NCBI RefSeq assembly: GCF_020740835.1 | Contig: NZ_JAINFC010000006.1 | Coordinates: 1 to 44,519 of the forward strand | Direction of reading: 5' to 3' | Source: Streptomyces sp. UNOC14_S4 | GTDB taxonomy: Bacteria > Actinomycetota > Actinomycetes > Streptomycetales > Streptomycetaceae | DNA length: 44,519 nt | Shown: one piece after another, positions 1-8,232 of the stretch | Layout of the letters: each line of letters starts with the position of its first letter | How positions within the stretch are numbered: position 1 is the stretch's first letter | Notes under the pieces: model-generated | Database searches by the model: none | What the model was told of the DNA's origin: nothing | Seen by the model: only the letters and a program-made list of their open reading frames with translations | Position numbers and translations under genes: made by a program

Positions 1-1003
1 CCTCCACCCCCGCCAGCAAACCCGCCCGCACGGACTCCGGCGCGCGCGACGCCCGGATCGACTGCCGCGCCAGCTCCGCCAGCTCCGCATCCGTGAAGCC
101 GTGATGCTCGCGCGCCAGCGCGTACTGCGCCGCGAGGCGGGAGCCGAAGAGGAGCGGGTCGTCGGCGCCCAGCGCTATGGGGACGCCCGCTTCGAAGAGC
201 GTGCGCAGCGGCACGTCGGACGGCTTCTCGTAGACGCCCAGGGCCACGTTCGAGGACGGGCACACCTCGCAGGTCACCTGCCGTTCCGCGAGCTTGCGCA
301 GCAGCTTCGCGTCCTCCGCCGCGCGGACGCCGTGCCCGACGCGGGCCGCGCGCAGGTCGTCCAGGCAGTCGCGGACGCTGCTGGGGCCGGAGAGCTCGCC
401 GCCGTGCGGTACGGCGGCGAGGCCACCCTCCCGGGCGATGTCGAAGGCGCGGTCGAAGTCCCGGGCGAGCCCGCGCCGCTCGTCGTTGGAGAGGCCGAAG
501 CCGACGACGCCCCGGTCCGCGTAGCGCACGGCGAGCCGGGCCAGGGTGCGGGCGTCCAGGGGGTGCTTCATGCGGTTGGCGGCGACGACGACCCGCATGC
601 CCAGCCCGGTGTCCCGGGAGGCCGTCTCCACGGCGTCCAGGATGATCTCCAGGGCGGGGATGAGACCGCCCAGCCGGGGCGCGTACGACGTCGGGTCGAC
701 CTGGATCTCCAGCCAGCCGGAGCCGTCGCGGACGTCCTCCTCGGCGGCCTCGCGCACGAGTCGCCGGATGTCCTCGGGGGAGCGCAGGCAGGAGCGGGCG
801 ATGTCGTAGAGCCGCTGGAAGCGGAACCAGCCGCGCTCGTCCGTGGCCCGCAACTGGGGGGGCTCCCCGCCGCTCAGCGCGTCGGGCAGGTGGACCCCGT
901 ACTTGTCGGCGAGCTCCAGCAGGGTCGACGGCCGCATGGACCCGGTGAAGTGCAGATGCAGATGGGCCTTCGGCAGCCGCTGGATGTCACGAACCGTCTC
1001 CAC
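1..1003 (-). CDS. add: Adenosine deaminase, C-terminal end cut by the window edge
   Basis: Cytosolic purine-salvage enzyme that hydrolyses adenosine or deoxyadenosine to inosine and ammonia. Reading the minus strand from a GTG at 1003 gives 334 residues with no stop before the edge. The metal-dependent deaminase motifs appear in order: HLHLHFTG near residues 14-21 (the HxH zinc ligands), PHGGE about two thirds along, then VGHG, CPSSN and the ADDP motif carrying the late zinc-ligand Asp. A GGAG Shine-Dalgarno sits about five bases before the GTG, which supports this start. Only a few C-terminal residues should be missing, judging by family length (about 340). It lies downstream of the aminotransferase on the same strand, but a hairpin separates them. 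Which adenosine-like substrate is preferred cannot be read from sequence. Confidence 0.93.
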   Translation of the reverse strand, partial: METVRDIQRLPKAHLHLHFTGSMRPSTLLELADKYGVHLPDALSGGEPPQLRATDERGWFRFQRLYDIARSCLRSPEDIRRLVREAAEEDVRDGSGWLEIQVDPTSYAPRLGGLIPALEIILDAVETASRDTGLGMRVVVAANRMKHPLDARTLARLAVRYADRGVVGFGLSNDERRGLARDFDRAFDIAREGGLAAVPHGGELSGPSSVRDCLDDLRAARVGHGVRAAEDAKLLRKLAERQVTCEVCPSSNVALGVYEKPSDVPLRTLFEAGVPIALGADDPLLFGSRLAAQYALAREHHGFTDAELAELARQSIRASRAPESVRAGLLAGVE

Positions 1004-1097
1004 GAACTCTCCGTTACCGATAGACTTCGCTCCGTGCCGCGAGGTGCCGGGCAGGGCTTGTCCGTCATGAAAGCTGTTGCGACAGCCAAATGAGAAG

Positions 1098-1142
1098 CCC
1101 CCTAGGGGGAGGAGTCACTGGCAGATCCTGCCGCAGGGATCT
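1098..1142. promoter_or_regulatory. Palindromes upstream of the deaminase gene
   Basis: A perfect 12-bp palindrome, CCCCCTAGGGGG (1098-1109), is followed by an inverted repeat AGATCC-N8-GGATCT (1123-1142). Both lie in the 5' flank of the minus-strand deaminase gene. They could be operator sites or part of a transcript hairpin. I could not place a convincing -10/-35 pair beside them, so this is only a structural observation. Confidence 0.25.
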
Positions 1143-1186
1143 CCATGCAGGCAGCCGAATTCCCTCGATGGGGGCTCGCCTGAACG

Positions 1187-1226
1187 CACAAGCGGGCCCC
1201 CGGCCGCAGCCGGGAGCCCGCTTGTG
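1187..1226 (-). terminator. Hairpin terminator after the aminotransferase gene
   Basis: An 11-bp stem (CACAAGCGGGC with GCCCGCTTGTG), extended inside by a CCGGC/GCCGG pairing, lies 14 bases past the aminotransferase stop on the minus strand. There is no T tract, which is common for Streptomyces terminators. It separates the aminotransferase from the deaminase gene. Confidence 0.6.
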
Positions 1227-1239
1227 GTAGCGCGCCGTC

Positions 1240-2487
1240 TCAGTCCCGCGCTTCGGCCAGCAGCTTCTGGACGCGCGAGATGCCCTCGACCAGGTCCTCG
1301 TCGCCCAGCGCGTACGACAGGCGCAGGTAGCCCGGCGTGCCGAAGGCCTCGCCCGGGACGACCGCGACCTCGACCTCGTCGAGGATCAGGGCGGCCAGCT
1401 CGACGGAGGTCGCCGGCCGCCGGCCGCGGATCTCCTTGCCGAGCAGCTCCTTGACCGACGGGTAGGCGTAGAACGCGCCCTCCGGCTCCGGGCAGAACAC
1501 GCCGTCGATCTCGTTGAGCATGCGCACGATCGTGCGACGGCGGCGGTCGAAGGCGACCTTCATCTCCTCGACGGCCTCCAGGCTGCCGGAGACGGCGGCC
1601 AGCGCGGCGGCCTGCGCGACGTTGGAGACGTTGGACGTGGCGTGCGACTGGAGGTTGGTCGCGGCCTTCACGACGTCCTTCGGGCCGATGATCCAGCCCA
1701 CGCGCCAGCCCGTCATGGCGTACGTCTTGGCGACGCCGTTGACGACGATGCACTTGTCGCGCAGCTCCGGCACGACGACCGGCAGCGAGGAGAACTCCGC
1801 GTCGCCGTAGACCAGGTGCTCGTAGATCTCGTCGGTCAGCACCCACAGGCCGTGCTCGGCGGCCCAGCGGCCGATCTCCTCGACCTGCTCACGGCTGTAG
1901 ACCGCGCCGGTGGGGTTCGAGGGGGAGACGAAGAGCAGGACCTTGGTCCGCTCGGTGCGGGCCGCCTCCAGCTGCTCGACGGAGACGCGGTAGTTCGTCG
2001 TCTCGTCCGCGACGACCTCCACCGGCACGCCGCCCGCGAGGCGGATCGACTCCGGGTAGGTGGTCCAGTACGGGGCGGGCACGATGACCTCGTCGCCCGG
2101 GTCGAGGATCGCGGCGAACGCCTCGTAGATCGCCTGCTTGCCGCCGTTGGTCACCAGCACCTGGGAGGCGTCGACCTCGTAGCCGGAGTCGCGCAGCGTC
2201 TTGGCGGCGATCGCGGTCTTCAGCTCGGGGAGGCCGCCGGCGGGCGTGTAGCGGTGGAAGCGCGGGTTGCGGCACGCCTCGACCGCGGCCTCGACGATGT
2301 AGCCGGGCGTGGGGAAGTCCGGCTCGCCCGCGCCGAAGCCGATCACCGGGCGCCCGGCGGCCTTGAGGGCCTTGGCCTTGGCGTCCACGGCGAGCGTGGC
2401 GGACTCGGAGATCGAACCGATCCGGGCGGACACCCGGCGCTCGGTGGGGGACTGGACGGGGGGCTCGGAAGGAGTCGCAGCGGTCAT
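1240..2487 (-). CDS. aspC: PLP-dependent class I aminotransferase (aspartate aminotransferase-like)
   Basis: Cytosolic fold-type I aminotransferase of 415 residues that moves an amino group between an amino acid (probably aspartate) and 2-oxoglutarate. Seen in sequence: the substrate/cofactor segment [11 protein letters not shown] (51-61), TNGGKQA (113-119), the SPSNPTG loop (188-194) with the cofactor Asn, TDEIYE (218-223) with the Asp that contacts the PLP ring nitrogen, the Schiff-base Lys254 in [12 protein letters not shown], and a C-terminal RLSYA with the carboxylate-binding Arg. The ATG at 2487 is preferred over an upstream in-frame start because the family's conserved region begins soon after it. 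It is divergent from tRNA-Trp. Substrate assignment (aspartate versus aromatic or alanine) is inference from subfamily likeness. Confidence 0.9.
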   Translation of the reverse strand: MTAATPSEPPVQSPTERRVSARIGSISESATLAVDAKAKALKAAGRPVIGFGAGEPDFPTPGYIVEAAVEACRNPRFHRYTPAGGLPELKTAIAAKTLRDSGYEVDASQVLVTNGGKQAIYEAFAAILDPGDEVIVPAPYWTTYPESIRLAGGVPVEVVADETTNYRVSVEQLEAARTERTKVLLFVSPSNPTGAVYSREQVEEIGRWAAEHGLWVLTDEIYEHLVYGDAEFSSLPVVVPELRDKCIVVNGVAKTYAMTGWRVGWIIGPKDVVKAATNLQSHATSNVSNVAQAAALAAVSGSLEAVEEMKVAFDRRRRTIVRMLNEIDGVFCPEPEGAFYAYPSVKELLGKEIRGRRPATSVELAALILDEVEVAVVPGEAFGTPGYLRLSYALGDEDLVEGISRVQKLLAEARD

Positions 2488-2581
2488 GCAGGCATCGTCC
2501 CAGACACGGGACGAACGGGGCACATGAGTTGCGTACGGCGGCTGTTCCGGGCGGGGTGCGGACGGGGCGCGGGTGGCGCTG

Positions 2582-2611
2582 TTCGACGTCGGCCCGCGGA
2601 GCACGTACACT
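2582..2611 (+). promoter_or_regulatory. Candidate vegetative promoter for tRNA-Trp
   Basis: TTCGAC (2582-2587), an 18-base spacer, then TACACT (2606-2611) fits the principal-sigma (HrdB-type) TTGAC/TAnnnT pattern. It is 84 bases upstream of the tRNA-Trp gene and in the same direction. No stronger candidate is visible between it and the tRNA. Confidence 0.4.
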
Positions 2612-2695
2612 CAACCGTCGTTGGCCCTCGACGGCGCAACCGGCACACGCACTCCGTGCGTACGGCCGGATGCGGTAGGTTGGGGGGAACCACAA

Positions 2696-2768
2696 AGGGT
2701 CGTAGCTCAATTGGTAGAGCACTGGTCTCCAAAACCAGCGGTTGGGGGTTCAAGTCCCTTCGGCCCTG
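2696..2768 (+). tRNA. trnW: tRNA-Trp (anticodon CCA)
   Basis: A 73-nt cloverleaf can be folded by eye. The acceptor stem AGGGTCG pairs with CGGCCCT (one G-T pair). The D arm contains AGCTCAATTGGTAGAGC. The anticodon stem CTGGT/ACCAG encloses the loop CTCCAAA with anticodon CCA, and the T arm is GGGGGTTCAAGTCCC. The discriminator base is G and the 3' CCA is not encoded. It lies directly upstream of secE. Confidence 0.97.
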
Positions 2769-2879
2769 CTACACGCATCGTTTCCAGGGTGCGTGCATAT
2801 GCGTACGTACTGAAATGCACAGCCGTGCGGCTCACCCGGGCGCGGCACGGCTCACGACCCGGATTCAGGTGAGGACGTA

Positions 2880-3170
2880 GTGACGGAAGCCCTTGGCTCC
2901 ACCGCGACGCCTGAGAGCGGTCGTCCCGAGGACGAGGTGGCGCGTCAGAAGGGCCGCCGCGGCGGGAAGCGCGGGAAGAAGGGCCCTCTGGGCCGCCTCG
3001 CGCTCTTCTACCGTCAGATCGTCGCCGAGCTCCGCAAGGTCGTCTGGCCCACTCGTGGCCAGCTCTCCACGTACACCACCGTGGTGATCGCCTTTGTCGT
3101 CGTCGTCATCGGCCTGGTCACCGTGATTGACTATGGGTTCTCCCAAGCCGTCAAGTACGTCTTCGGCTGA
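2880..3170 (+). CDS. secE: Preprotein translocase subunit SecE
   Basis: Small essential membrane subunit that clamps and stabilises the SecY channel. It has 96 residues: a long basic, Gly/Lys-rich cytosolic N-terminus (about 1-40), the amphipathic surface helix with the signature VVWPTR (about 54-59), and one C-terminal transmembrane helix (about 66-85). This single-helix form is the usual one outside enterobacteria. The start is GTG with a GAGGAC Shine-Dalgarno a few bases upstream. It follows tRNA-Trp; the 110-base gap has a short CACGCA/TGCGTG hairpin just after the tRNA and an 8-bp AGCCGTGC/GCACGGCT stem before the gene. Confidence 0.96.
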   Translation: MTEALGSTATPESGRPEDEVARQKGRRGGKRGKKGPLGRLALFYRQIVAELRKVVWPTRGQLSTYTTVVIAFVVVVIGLVTVIDYGFSQAVKYVFG

Positions 3171-3181
3171 ACCCGCGCGTA

Positions 3182-3207
3182 AGGCGGCTCCCCTGGGGAG
3201 TCCGCCT
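3182..3207 (+). other. Intercistronic hairpin between secE and nusG
   Basis: AGGCGG pairs with CCGCCT around an inner TCCCC/GGGGA stem. There is no T tract. It may tune read-through or mRNA stability between secE and nusG, but no function can be read from it. Confidence 0.4.
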
Positions 3208-3250
3208 CTATCGCACGTTCCACCCCTTGAAGCCAGGAAGAAGCAGCCAC

Positions 3251-4135
3251 GTGTCTGACCCGAACCTGAACGACGCCGCCGACTCCGTCGAGGCGACTGA
3301 GGCCGACGTGGACGCGGCTGTTTCCGCCGAGGTCGAGGGCGACGACACCGCGCAGGAGATCGTCGAGAACGCCGACGGCATCGACGAGCTCGACGCCGAG
3401 GACGCCACCGCTGGCGAGCCCGCCGAGCAGGCCGCGCTCCACGTCGAGGGCGACGCCGAGTCCGAGGCCGCCGCCGCGGTCGAGGCCGACGAGGTGCCCG
3501 CCGAGGAGCCGGCCGCGATCGACCCGGTCGCCGCGCTCCGCGAGGAGCTCCGTGGTCTGCCGGGCGAGTGGTACGTCATCCACACCTACGCGGGTTACGA
3601 GAACCGCGTGAAGACCAACCTCGAGCAGCGCGCCGTCTCGCTCAACGTCGAGGACTACATCTTCCAGGCCGAGGTGCCGCAGGAAGAGGTCGTCCAGATC
3701 AAGAACGGCGACCGCAAGACCATCAAGCAGAACAAGCTCCCCGGCTACGTGCTGGTGCGCATGGACCTGACGAACGAGTCCTGGGGCGTCGTCCGCAACA
3801 CCCCGGGTGTCACCGGCTTCGTCGGCAACGCCTACGACCCGTACCCGCTGACCCTGGACGAGATCGTCAAGATGCTCGCCCCGGAGGCCGAGGAGAAGGC
3901 CGCCCGCGAGGCCGCCGAGGCCGAGGGCAAGCCCGCCCCGCAGCGCAAGGTCGAGGTCCAGGTGCTGGACTTCGAGGTGGGCGACTCGGTCACCGTCACC
4001 GACGGCCCGTTCGCGACGCTCCAGGCGACGATCAACGAGATCAACGCCGACTCGAAGAAGGTCAAGGGCCTCGTCGAGATCTTCGGTCGCGAGACCCCGG
4101 TCGAGCTGAGCTTCGACCAGATCCAGAAGAACTAG
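3251..4135 (+). CDS. nusG: Transcription termination/antitermination factor NusG
   Basis: RNA polymerase-bound elongation factor that affects pausing and links to Rho and the ribosome. It has 294 residues against roughly 180 in E. coli. The extra length is an Ala/Asp/Glu-rich, strongly acidic N-terminal segment (about 1-100). The NGN domain begins near [14 protein letters not shown] and contains the PGYVLVRM strand. A charged linker with an Ala/Glu-rich stretch follows, then the KOW domain ([15 protein letters not shown]). The GTG at 3251 is chosen because AGGAAG lies about 11 bases upstream and translation begins SDPNLND, as in Streptomyces homologues. A strong terminator follows, so secE-nusG forms its own unit. 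Confidence 0.96.
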   Translation: MSDPNLNDAADSVEATEADVDAAVSAEVEGDDTAQEIVENADGIDELDAEDATAGEPAEQAALHVEGDAESEAAAAVEADEVPAEEPAAIDPVAALREELRGLPGEWYVIHTYAGYENRVKTNLEQRAVSLNVEDYIFQAEVPQEEVVQIKNGDRKTIKQNKLPGYVLVRMDLTNESWGVVRNTPGVTGFVGNAYDPYPLTLDEIVKMLAPEAEEKAAREAAEAEGKPAPQRKVEVQVLDFEVGDSVTVTDGPFATLQATINEINADSKKVKGLVEIFGRETPVELSFDQIQKN

Positions 4136-4158
4136 TCCCGCACTGGTTCCAGAACCAC

Positions 4159-4200
4159 CCGAGAGGCCAGACCGGAACCCGGTCTGGCCTCTCGGTTTTT
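4159..4200 (+). terminator. Strong intrinsic terminator after nusG
   Basis: A perfect 17-bp stem (4159-4175 with 4179-4195) with a 3-base loop is followed immediately by TTTTT. It is one of the clearest rho-independent terminators in the window and shows that rplK-rplA needs a separate promoter. I could not assign that promoter confidently in the 92 bases that follow. Confidence 0.93.
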
Positions 4201-4292
4201 GGCTGCGGCACGTTACCCGTTATCGTGGTGCGGTATGCCTGCGCGCACTGTGCGCTTGGCAAAAACACTCTCACTAGGACCCGGAGAGAGCA

Positions 4293-4727
4293 ATGCCTCC
4301 CAAGAAGAAGAAGGTCACGGGGCTTATCAAGCTCCAGATCAGCGCCGGTGCCGCGAACCCGGCTCCGCCGGTCGGCCCCGCGCTGGGTCAGCACGGCGTC
4401 AACATCATGGAGTTCTGCAAGGCCTACAACGCCGCGACCGAGTCGCAGCGTGGCATGGTCGTGCCGGTGGAGATCACGGTCTACGAGGACCGTTCCTTCA
4501 CCTTCGTGACCAAGACTCCGCCGGCCGCGAAGCTGATCCTCAAGGCTGCGGGCGTGGAGAAGGGCTCCGGCGAGCCGCACAAGACCAAGGTCGCCAAGAT
4601 CACCGAGGCGCAGGTCCGCGAGATCGCCACCACCAAGATGCCCGACCTGAACGCCAACGACCTGGACGCCGCGTCGAAGATCATCGCCGGCACCGCCCGT
4701 TCCATGGGCATCACGGTCGAGGGCTGA
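4293..4727 (+). CDS. rplK: 50S ribosomal protein L11
   Basis: Protein of the GTPase-associated centre that binds 23S rRNA helices 43/44, contacts EF-G, and forms part of the thiopeptide (thiostrepton) target. It has 144 residues, the normal length. The N-terminal domain has the conserved proline-rich [17 protein letters not shown] segment, and the C-terminal RNA-binding domain ends with [15 protein letters not shown] lies just before the ATG. rplA follows after 75 bases, forming the usual rplKA pair, and a terminator follows rplA. In actinobacteria L11 is also the partner that lets RelA sense uncharged tRNA; that is family knowledge and not visible here. Confidence 0.97.
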
Positions 4728-4802
4728 CACTCCCCTCGCAGTACCCGTGGGAGGGCCGGCGCTGGCCCGCACCACGAACTCCATAACCACTGAGGAGCAC
4801 CA

Positions 4803-5519
4803 GTGAAGCGCAGCAAGACTCTCCGCGCTGCGGACGCCAAGCTCGAGGCGGAGCGCCTGTACGCCCCGCTCGAGGCCGTCCGTCTCGCCAAGGAGACCTC
4901 CAGCACCAAGTTCGACGGCACCGTCGAGGTCGCCATGCGTCTGGGCGTCGACCCGCGCAAGGCCGACCAGATGGTCCGTGGCACCGTGAACCTTCCGCAC
5001 GGCACCGGTAAGACCGCCCGGGTCCTGGTCTTCGCGACCGGCGACCGTGCCGAGGCCGCGCGTGCCGCGGGCGCCGACATCGTCGGTGCCGACGAGCTGA
5101 TCGACGAGGTCGCGAAGGGCCGTCTGGACTTCGACTCCGTCGTCGCCACCCCGGACCTCATGGGCAAGGTCGGCCGCCTCGGCCGCGTCCTCGGCCCCCG
5201 TGGTCTGATGCCGAACCCGAAGACCGGCACGGTCACCCCGGACGTGGCGAAGGCTGTCACGGAGATCAAGGGCGGCAAGATCGAGTTCCGCGTCGACAAG
5301 CACTCGAACCTGCACTTCATCATCGGCAAGGTCTCCTTCGACGAGACCAAGCTGGTGGAGAACTACGCCGCGGCGCTCGAGGAGATCACGCGTCTCAAGC
5401 CGTCGGCCGCCAAGGGCCGCTACATCAAGAAGACCACCGTCACCACGACGATGGGCCCCGGCATCCCGGTCGACCCGAACCGCACCCGCAACCTCCTCGT
5501 CGAGGACGAGACGGTCTGA
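4803..5519 (+). CDS. rplA: 50S ribosomal protein L1
   Basis: Forms the mobile L1 stalk on 23S rRNA near the E site. In E. coli it also represses its own operon. It has 238 residues, the usual length. The conserved [15 protein letters not shown] segment sits in the middle of the second domain, and the C-terminal region contains [14 protein letters not shown] start with GAGGAG five bases upstream. It is co-transcribed with rplK and closed by a terminator at 5557. No clear L1-binding mimic was recognised in the mRNA. Confidence 0.97.
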   Translation: MKRSKTLRAADAKLEAERLYAPLEAVRLAKETSSTKFDGTVEVAMRLGVDPRKADQMVRGTVNLPHGTGKTARVLVFATGDRAEAARAAGADIVGADELIDEVAKGRLDFDSVVATPDLMGKVGRLGRVLGPRGLMPNPKTGTVTPDVAKAVTEIKGGKIEFRVDKHSNLHFIIGKVSFDETKLVENYAAALEEITRLKPSAAKGRYIKKTTVTTTMGPGIPVDPNRTRNLLVEDETV

Positions 5520-5556
5520 ATCTGACCGCTCGGAGCGCGTAGCGCGTCGATCCAAG

Positions 5557-5600
5557 GGCCGGGCCCCGCACCTCTCAGGAGGCGCGGGGCCCGGCCTTTT
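5557..5600 (+). terminator. Intrinsic terminator after rplA
   Basis: A 13-bp G+C stem (GGCCGGGCCCCGC at 5557-5569 with 5584-5596) encloses a small inner CCTC/GAGG stem and is followed by TTTT. It ends the rplK-rplA unit. Confidence 0.88.
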
Positions 5601-5731
5601 CGTGTGCTCCCGCAATTGATGTGCTTATTCGATGGGGGAGCGTCAGTGCGAAGGTCTACGATCCTGATGATCGCCATGTCATGACCACATATGGCGGCTG
5701 ATGTCGTATTTCCAGGATCTTGGGGGAGACC

Positions 5732-6646
5732 ATGCGTTCGACCTACCGCTCCACGGCGGGTGCCCTGCTCTCCGTGGCGCTGCTGTGCGGCACCGCGGCC
5801 TGCTCCGGCGGCGGTGAGAGCAAGGCGGGCCCGGCGGCGAAGGGCAGTGCCTCCCAGGCGCCCCAGAAGGCCGCCGACGCGACGGCCGCGGCCGCGGTCA
5901 AGCGCGCCGCGCGCAAGAGCGAGGAGATCACCTCGCTGTCGTACAGCATGAGCGGCAAGATGCCCGGGACCGGGGACGTCGACGGAACGGCCGCCATCCG
6001 CATGAACCCGCAGGCCATGCAGATGAAGATGAAGATCAAGGGCGCCACGGCCGAGGGCAGCGGCCAGATGGAGATGCGCGTCGTCGACGGCGCCCTCTAC
6101 ATGCGGGGGTCCGACGAGACCATGGGCGGCGACGCCAAGTGGATCAAGTTCGACATGGGCGCCATGCAGGCCGCGGGCGGGGCGGACGGCAAGGGGAAGG
6201 TCGGCAGCCAGCCGAGCAATCCGGCGGACGAGGCCAGCGGCATGGGCTCCGCCAAGGACGTCACCAAGGTGGGCGAGGAGACGATCGACGGGGTGAAGAC
6301 CACCCACTACACCGGCACCGTCACCCTCGGCCAGCTGCGCCAGGAACTCCAGAGCAAGCCCGCCGACGTGCGGGAACGCCAGGAGAAGAACCTCGCGGAG
6401 TACGAGAAGATGGGCGCCGACAAGATCCAGATCGACATGTGGGTCGACGGCGAGGACCACGGCAAGCAGGTCCGCACCCGCTCCGCCACGCGCAAGGGCC
6501 AGCTCGACATGACCATGAAGTTCCTCGACGTGAACAAGCCGGTCACCGTCGAGACCCCGCCCGCCTCCGAGGTCACGGACCTGGCCGAACTGGCCAAGAA
6601 GATGAAGGACCTCCAGGACGCAAAGGGCCCGGGCAGCGCCGCCTAG
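5732..6646 (+). CDS. Putative LppX/LolA-like lipoprotein
   Basis: Exported lipoprotein of 304 residues with no assignable reaction. The N-terminus is positively charged (MRSTYRSTAG), followed by a hydrophobic core and a lipobox-like TAAC with the acceptor Cys near residue 23, then a Gly/Ser/Ala-rich linker. The mature part has alternating strands with 'LYMRG' and 'KWIKFDM' segments, and a later DGVKTTHYTGT strand. This pattern recalls the half-barrel lipid-binding LppX/LprG/LolA group; that is inference from pattern only. The ATG at 5732 has GGGGGAG directly upstream. It stands between the rplKA terminator and the rplJ leader and is probably transcribed alone. Its position beside ribosomal genes need not mean a ribosomal role. 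Confidence 0.8.
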   Translation: MRSTYRSTAGALLSVALLCGTAACSGGGESKAGPAAKGSASQAPQKAADATAAAAVKRAARKSEEITSLSYSMSGKMPGTGDVDGTAAIRMNPQAMQMKMKIKGATAEGSGQMEMRVVDGALYMRGSDETMGGDAKWIKFDMGAMQAAGGADGKGKVGSQPSNPADEASGMGSAKDVTKVGEETIDGVKTTHYTGTVTLGQLRQELQSKPADVRERQEKNLAEYEKMGADKIQIDMWVDGEDHGKQVRTRSATRKGQLDMTMKFLDVNKPVTVETPPASEVTDLAELAKKMKDLQDAKGPGSAA

Positions 6647-6660
6647 CCCCGTAAGGGCCG

Positions 6661-6752
6661 TGCCCCGAAGGGGCGCGGGGAACTGCGCGACCGGCCCAGT
6701 ACGGCCCGCAGACGCCTGCCGGGCTTAAGAGGCACCCCGGTAGGCGCACCCC
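6661..6752 (+). repeat. Dispersed bipartite repeat, copy 1
   Basis: The element begins with a GCCCC-loop-GGGGC hairpin followed by GCGGGGAACTGCGCGACC. It has CCCGCAG in the middle and ends with GGCACCCCGG plus GGCGC. The first box to the GGCACCCCGG box is 69 bases. It starts 15 bases after the lipoprotein stop codon. The same layout recurs at 21211 and 36755, and a truncated inverted copy is at 39710. Confidence 0.8.
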
Positions 6753-6773
6753 AACCACGCACGGAACCCCGAT

Positions 6774-6803
6774 TTGCTTTCCGCCGGACGCGTCCCGTAC
6801 CTT
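6774..6803 (+). promoter_or_regulatory. Candidate rplJ promoter
   Basis: TTGCTT (6774-6779), an 18-base spacer, then TACCTT (6798-6803). It lies just upstream of the conserved leader, so a transcript from it would carry about 225 bases of 5' UTR before rplJ. Confidence 0.5.
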
Positions 6804-6809
6804 GTTCCG

Positions 6810-7036
6810 GAAGCCAAAGACCGCTGGTCGTTGCTGTGCCTTCATCCTGAAGGCGTGGTGGCCGAAGGATCCGCTAGCTGCGGGCGACCTGCGCAGGTGA
6901 TTCAGGAGTCGACTCCCGTGAGGGCCTTGAGGTCCGAGCGGTCGAGGTACGCCCCGAGCGCCTGCGCCGGGGCGTTTCGTTTTGCCCAGGTCCCTTCGCG
7001 TAGCGGTCCGAATCACCCGGAAGGAGGCCGAGGCTC
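6810..7036 (+). promoter_or_regulatory. L10-type ribosomal protein leader of rplJ-rplL
   Basis: Long structured 5' UTR ahead of rplJ. It begins with the hairpin GACC-GCT-GGTC (in CCAAAGACCGCTGGTCG), continues with a complex fold including ACCTGCGCAGGT, and ends with an attenuator stem (6949-6983). Position and opening sequence match the known L10 leader family, in which the L10-L7/L12 complex binds its own mRNA. Exact base pairs of the protein-binding part are not assigned here. Together with copy 1 of the repeat, this accounts for the 390-base gap between 6647 and 7036. Confidence 0.75.
6949..6983 (+). terminator. Attenuator hairpin inside the rplJ leader
   Basis: ACGCCCCG (6949-6956) pairs with CGGGGCGT (6968-6975), with an inner GCG/CGC stem, and is followed by a T-rich run (TTTCGTTTT). 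It lies 53 bases before the rplJ start and downstream of the protein-binding part of the leader. This is the arrangement expected for regulated premature termination. Confidence 0.75.
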
Positions 7037-7567
7037 ATGGCGACGTCCGCCAAGGCCGCCGCGGTTGCCGAGCTCACGGACAAGTTCCGCAGCTCCAACG
7101 CCGCTGTGCTGACCGAGTACCGCGGTCTCACCGTGGCGCAGCTCAAGACGCTGCGCCGTTCGCTCGGTGAGAACGCGCAGTACGCCGTGGTGAAGAACAC
7201 GCTGACCCAGATCGCCGCCCGTGAGGCCGGGATCACGCTGGAGGACGGGCTTTTCGCCGGTCCGACGGCCGTTGCCTTCGTCACCGGTGACCCGGTGGAG
7301 TCGGCGAAGGGTCTTCGTGACTTCGCCAAGGAGAACCCGAATCTCATCATCAAGGGCGGTGTCCTTGATGGCAAGGCGCTGTCCGCCGATGAGATCAAGA
7401 AGCTTGCGGACCTCGAGTCCCGCGAGGTTCTGCTCAGCAAGCTGGCCGGTGCCATGAAGGGCAAGCAGTCCCAGGCTGCCTCGCTCTTCCAGGCGCTGCC
7501 GACGAAGCTCGTCCGCACCGCGGACGCGCTGCGCGCCAAGCTCGCCGAGCAGGGCGGTGCCGAGTAA
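7037..7567 (+). CDS. rplJ: 50S ribosomal protein L10
   Basis: Base of the L12 stalk; it binds 23S rRNA and anchors L7/L12 dimers through its C-terminal helix. It has 176 residues, normal for the family. Visible features are the N-terminal RNA-binding domain ([28 protein letters not shown]) and the C-terminal Ala/Leu-rich helix (about residues 150-172) that docks the L12 N-termini. The ATG has a GGAAGGAGG Shine-Dalgarno about nine bases upstream. Regulation is probably autogenous through the leader and attenuator just upstream. rplL follows after 134 bases. Confidence 0.97.
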   Translation: MATSAKAAAVAELTDKFRSSNAAVLTEYRGLTVAQLKTLRRSLGENAQYAVVKNTLTQIAAREAGITLEDGLFAGPTAVAFVTGDPVESAKGLRDFAKENPNLIIKGGVLDGKALSADEIKKLADLESREVLLSKLAGAMKGKQSQAASLFQALPTKLVRTADALRAKLAEQGGAE

Positions 7568-7701
7568 TTCGGCTCGCGCATTGACCGGAGCCATCCGGCA
7601 CCGGTCGTAGCGGGCCGTATTCGAAAGAACTGCCGTTGAGGCAGACGCCCGCCGACATGTACATCCCGGCACCTGCCGATTTAGTGGAAGGACCCGCCAT
7701 C

Positions 7702-8088
7702 ATGGCGAAGCTGACCCAGGACGAGCTGCTCGCGCAGTTCGAGGAGATGACCCTCATCGAGCTCGCGGGCTTCGTGGCCGCGTTCGAGGAGAAGTTCGAC
7801 GTCACCGCCGCCGCCGCCGCGCCGGTCATGGTCGCCGGTGCCGCTGGTGGCGCCGCCGCCGCCGAGGTCGAGGAGAAGGACGAGTTCGACGTCATCCTCA
7901 CCGCCGCCGGTGACAAGAAGATCCAGGTCATCAAGGTCGTCCGTGAGCTGACCTCCCTCGGCCTGAAGGAGGCCAAGGACCTGGTCGACGGCACCCCGAA
8001 GCCGGTCCTGGAGAAGGTTGCCAAGGACGCCGCGGAGAAGGCCGCCGAGGCCCTCAAGGGCGCCGGCGCCTCCGTCGAGGTCAAGTGA
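7702..8088 (+). CDS. rplL: 50S ribosomal protein L7/L12
   Basis: Multicopy stalk protein that recruits translational GTPases. It has 128 residues: an N-terminal dimerisation domain ([10 protein letters not shown] to about 36), an Ala/Gly/Pro-rich flexible hinge (about 37-55), and a globular C-terminal domain ([20 protein letters not shown] to the end) with the conserved [10 protein letters not shown] helix that contacts EF-G and EF-Tu. The ATG at 7702 with GGAAGGA nine bases upstream is the family start. An in-frame upstream start at 7636 would add 22 residues unlike the family. It is followed by a partial terminator that precedes rpoB. Confidence 0.97.
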   Translation: MAKLTQDELLAQFEEMTLIELAGFVAAFEEKFDVTAAAAAPVMVAGAAGGAAAAEVEEKDEFDVILTAAGDKKIQVIKVVRELTSLGLKEAKDLVDGTPKPVLEKVAKDAAEKAAEALKGAGASVEVK

Positions 8089-8149
8089 CCCACGGAGTCG
8101 TACGACTCCTCCCCACGTGACCGGGCACTCCCCGGGAACGTGTAAGTTT

Positions 8150-8183
8150 CAAGGGCGATCACCCATGCGGGTGGTCGCCCTTG
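8150..8183 (+). terminator. Hairpin between rplL and rpoB
   Basis: A 15-bp stem with one G-T pair (8150-8164 with 8169-8183) and the loop ATGC. There is no T tract, so it may be a partial terminator or processing site that sets the ratio of rplJL to rpoBC transcripts. Confidence 0.7.
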
Positions 8184-8204
8184 GGCGTTCCCGCGACGGT
8201 TGCC

Positions 8205-8232
8205 TTGCCCTGGCGGCGGGGACGAGTATGGT
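8205..8232 (+). promoter_or_regulatory. Weak candidate upstream promoter for rpoB
   Basis: TTGCCC (8205-8210), a 16-base spacer, then TATGGT (8227-8232), just past the rplL hairpin. It is weaker evidence than the promoter at 8510. Apart from these two promoters and the hairpin at 8150, I see no gene or clear structure in 8184-8509. Confidence 0.3.

Noticed and set aside
101..1093. A plus-strand frame of 330 codons over the deaminase gene
   Set aside because: The minus strand has complete adenosine deaminase motifs; the plus translation is Arg/Gly/Val-rich and unlike any protein.
4201..4292. A promoter for rplK in the gap after the nusG terminator
   Set aside because: A promoter must exist, but the candidates (for example CGTTAC-N17-TATGCC) are too far from consensus to report.
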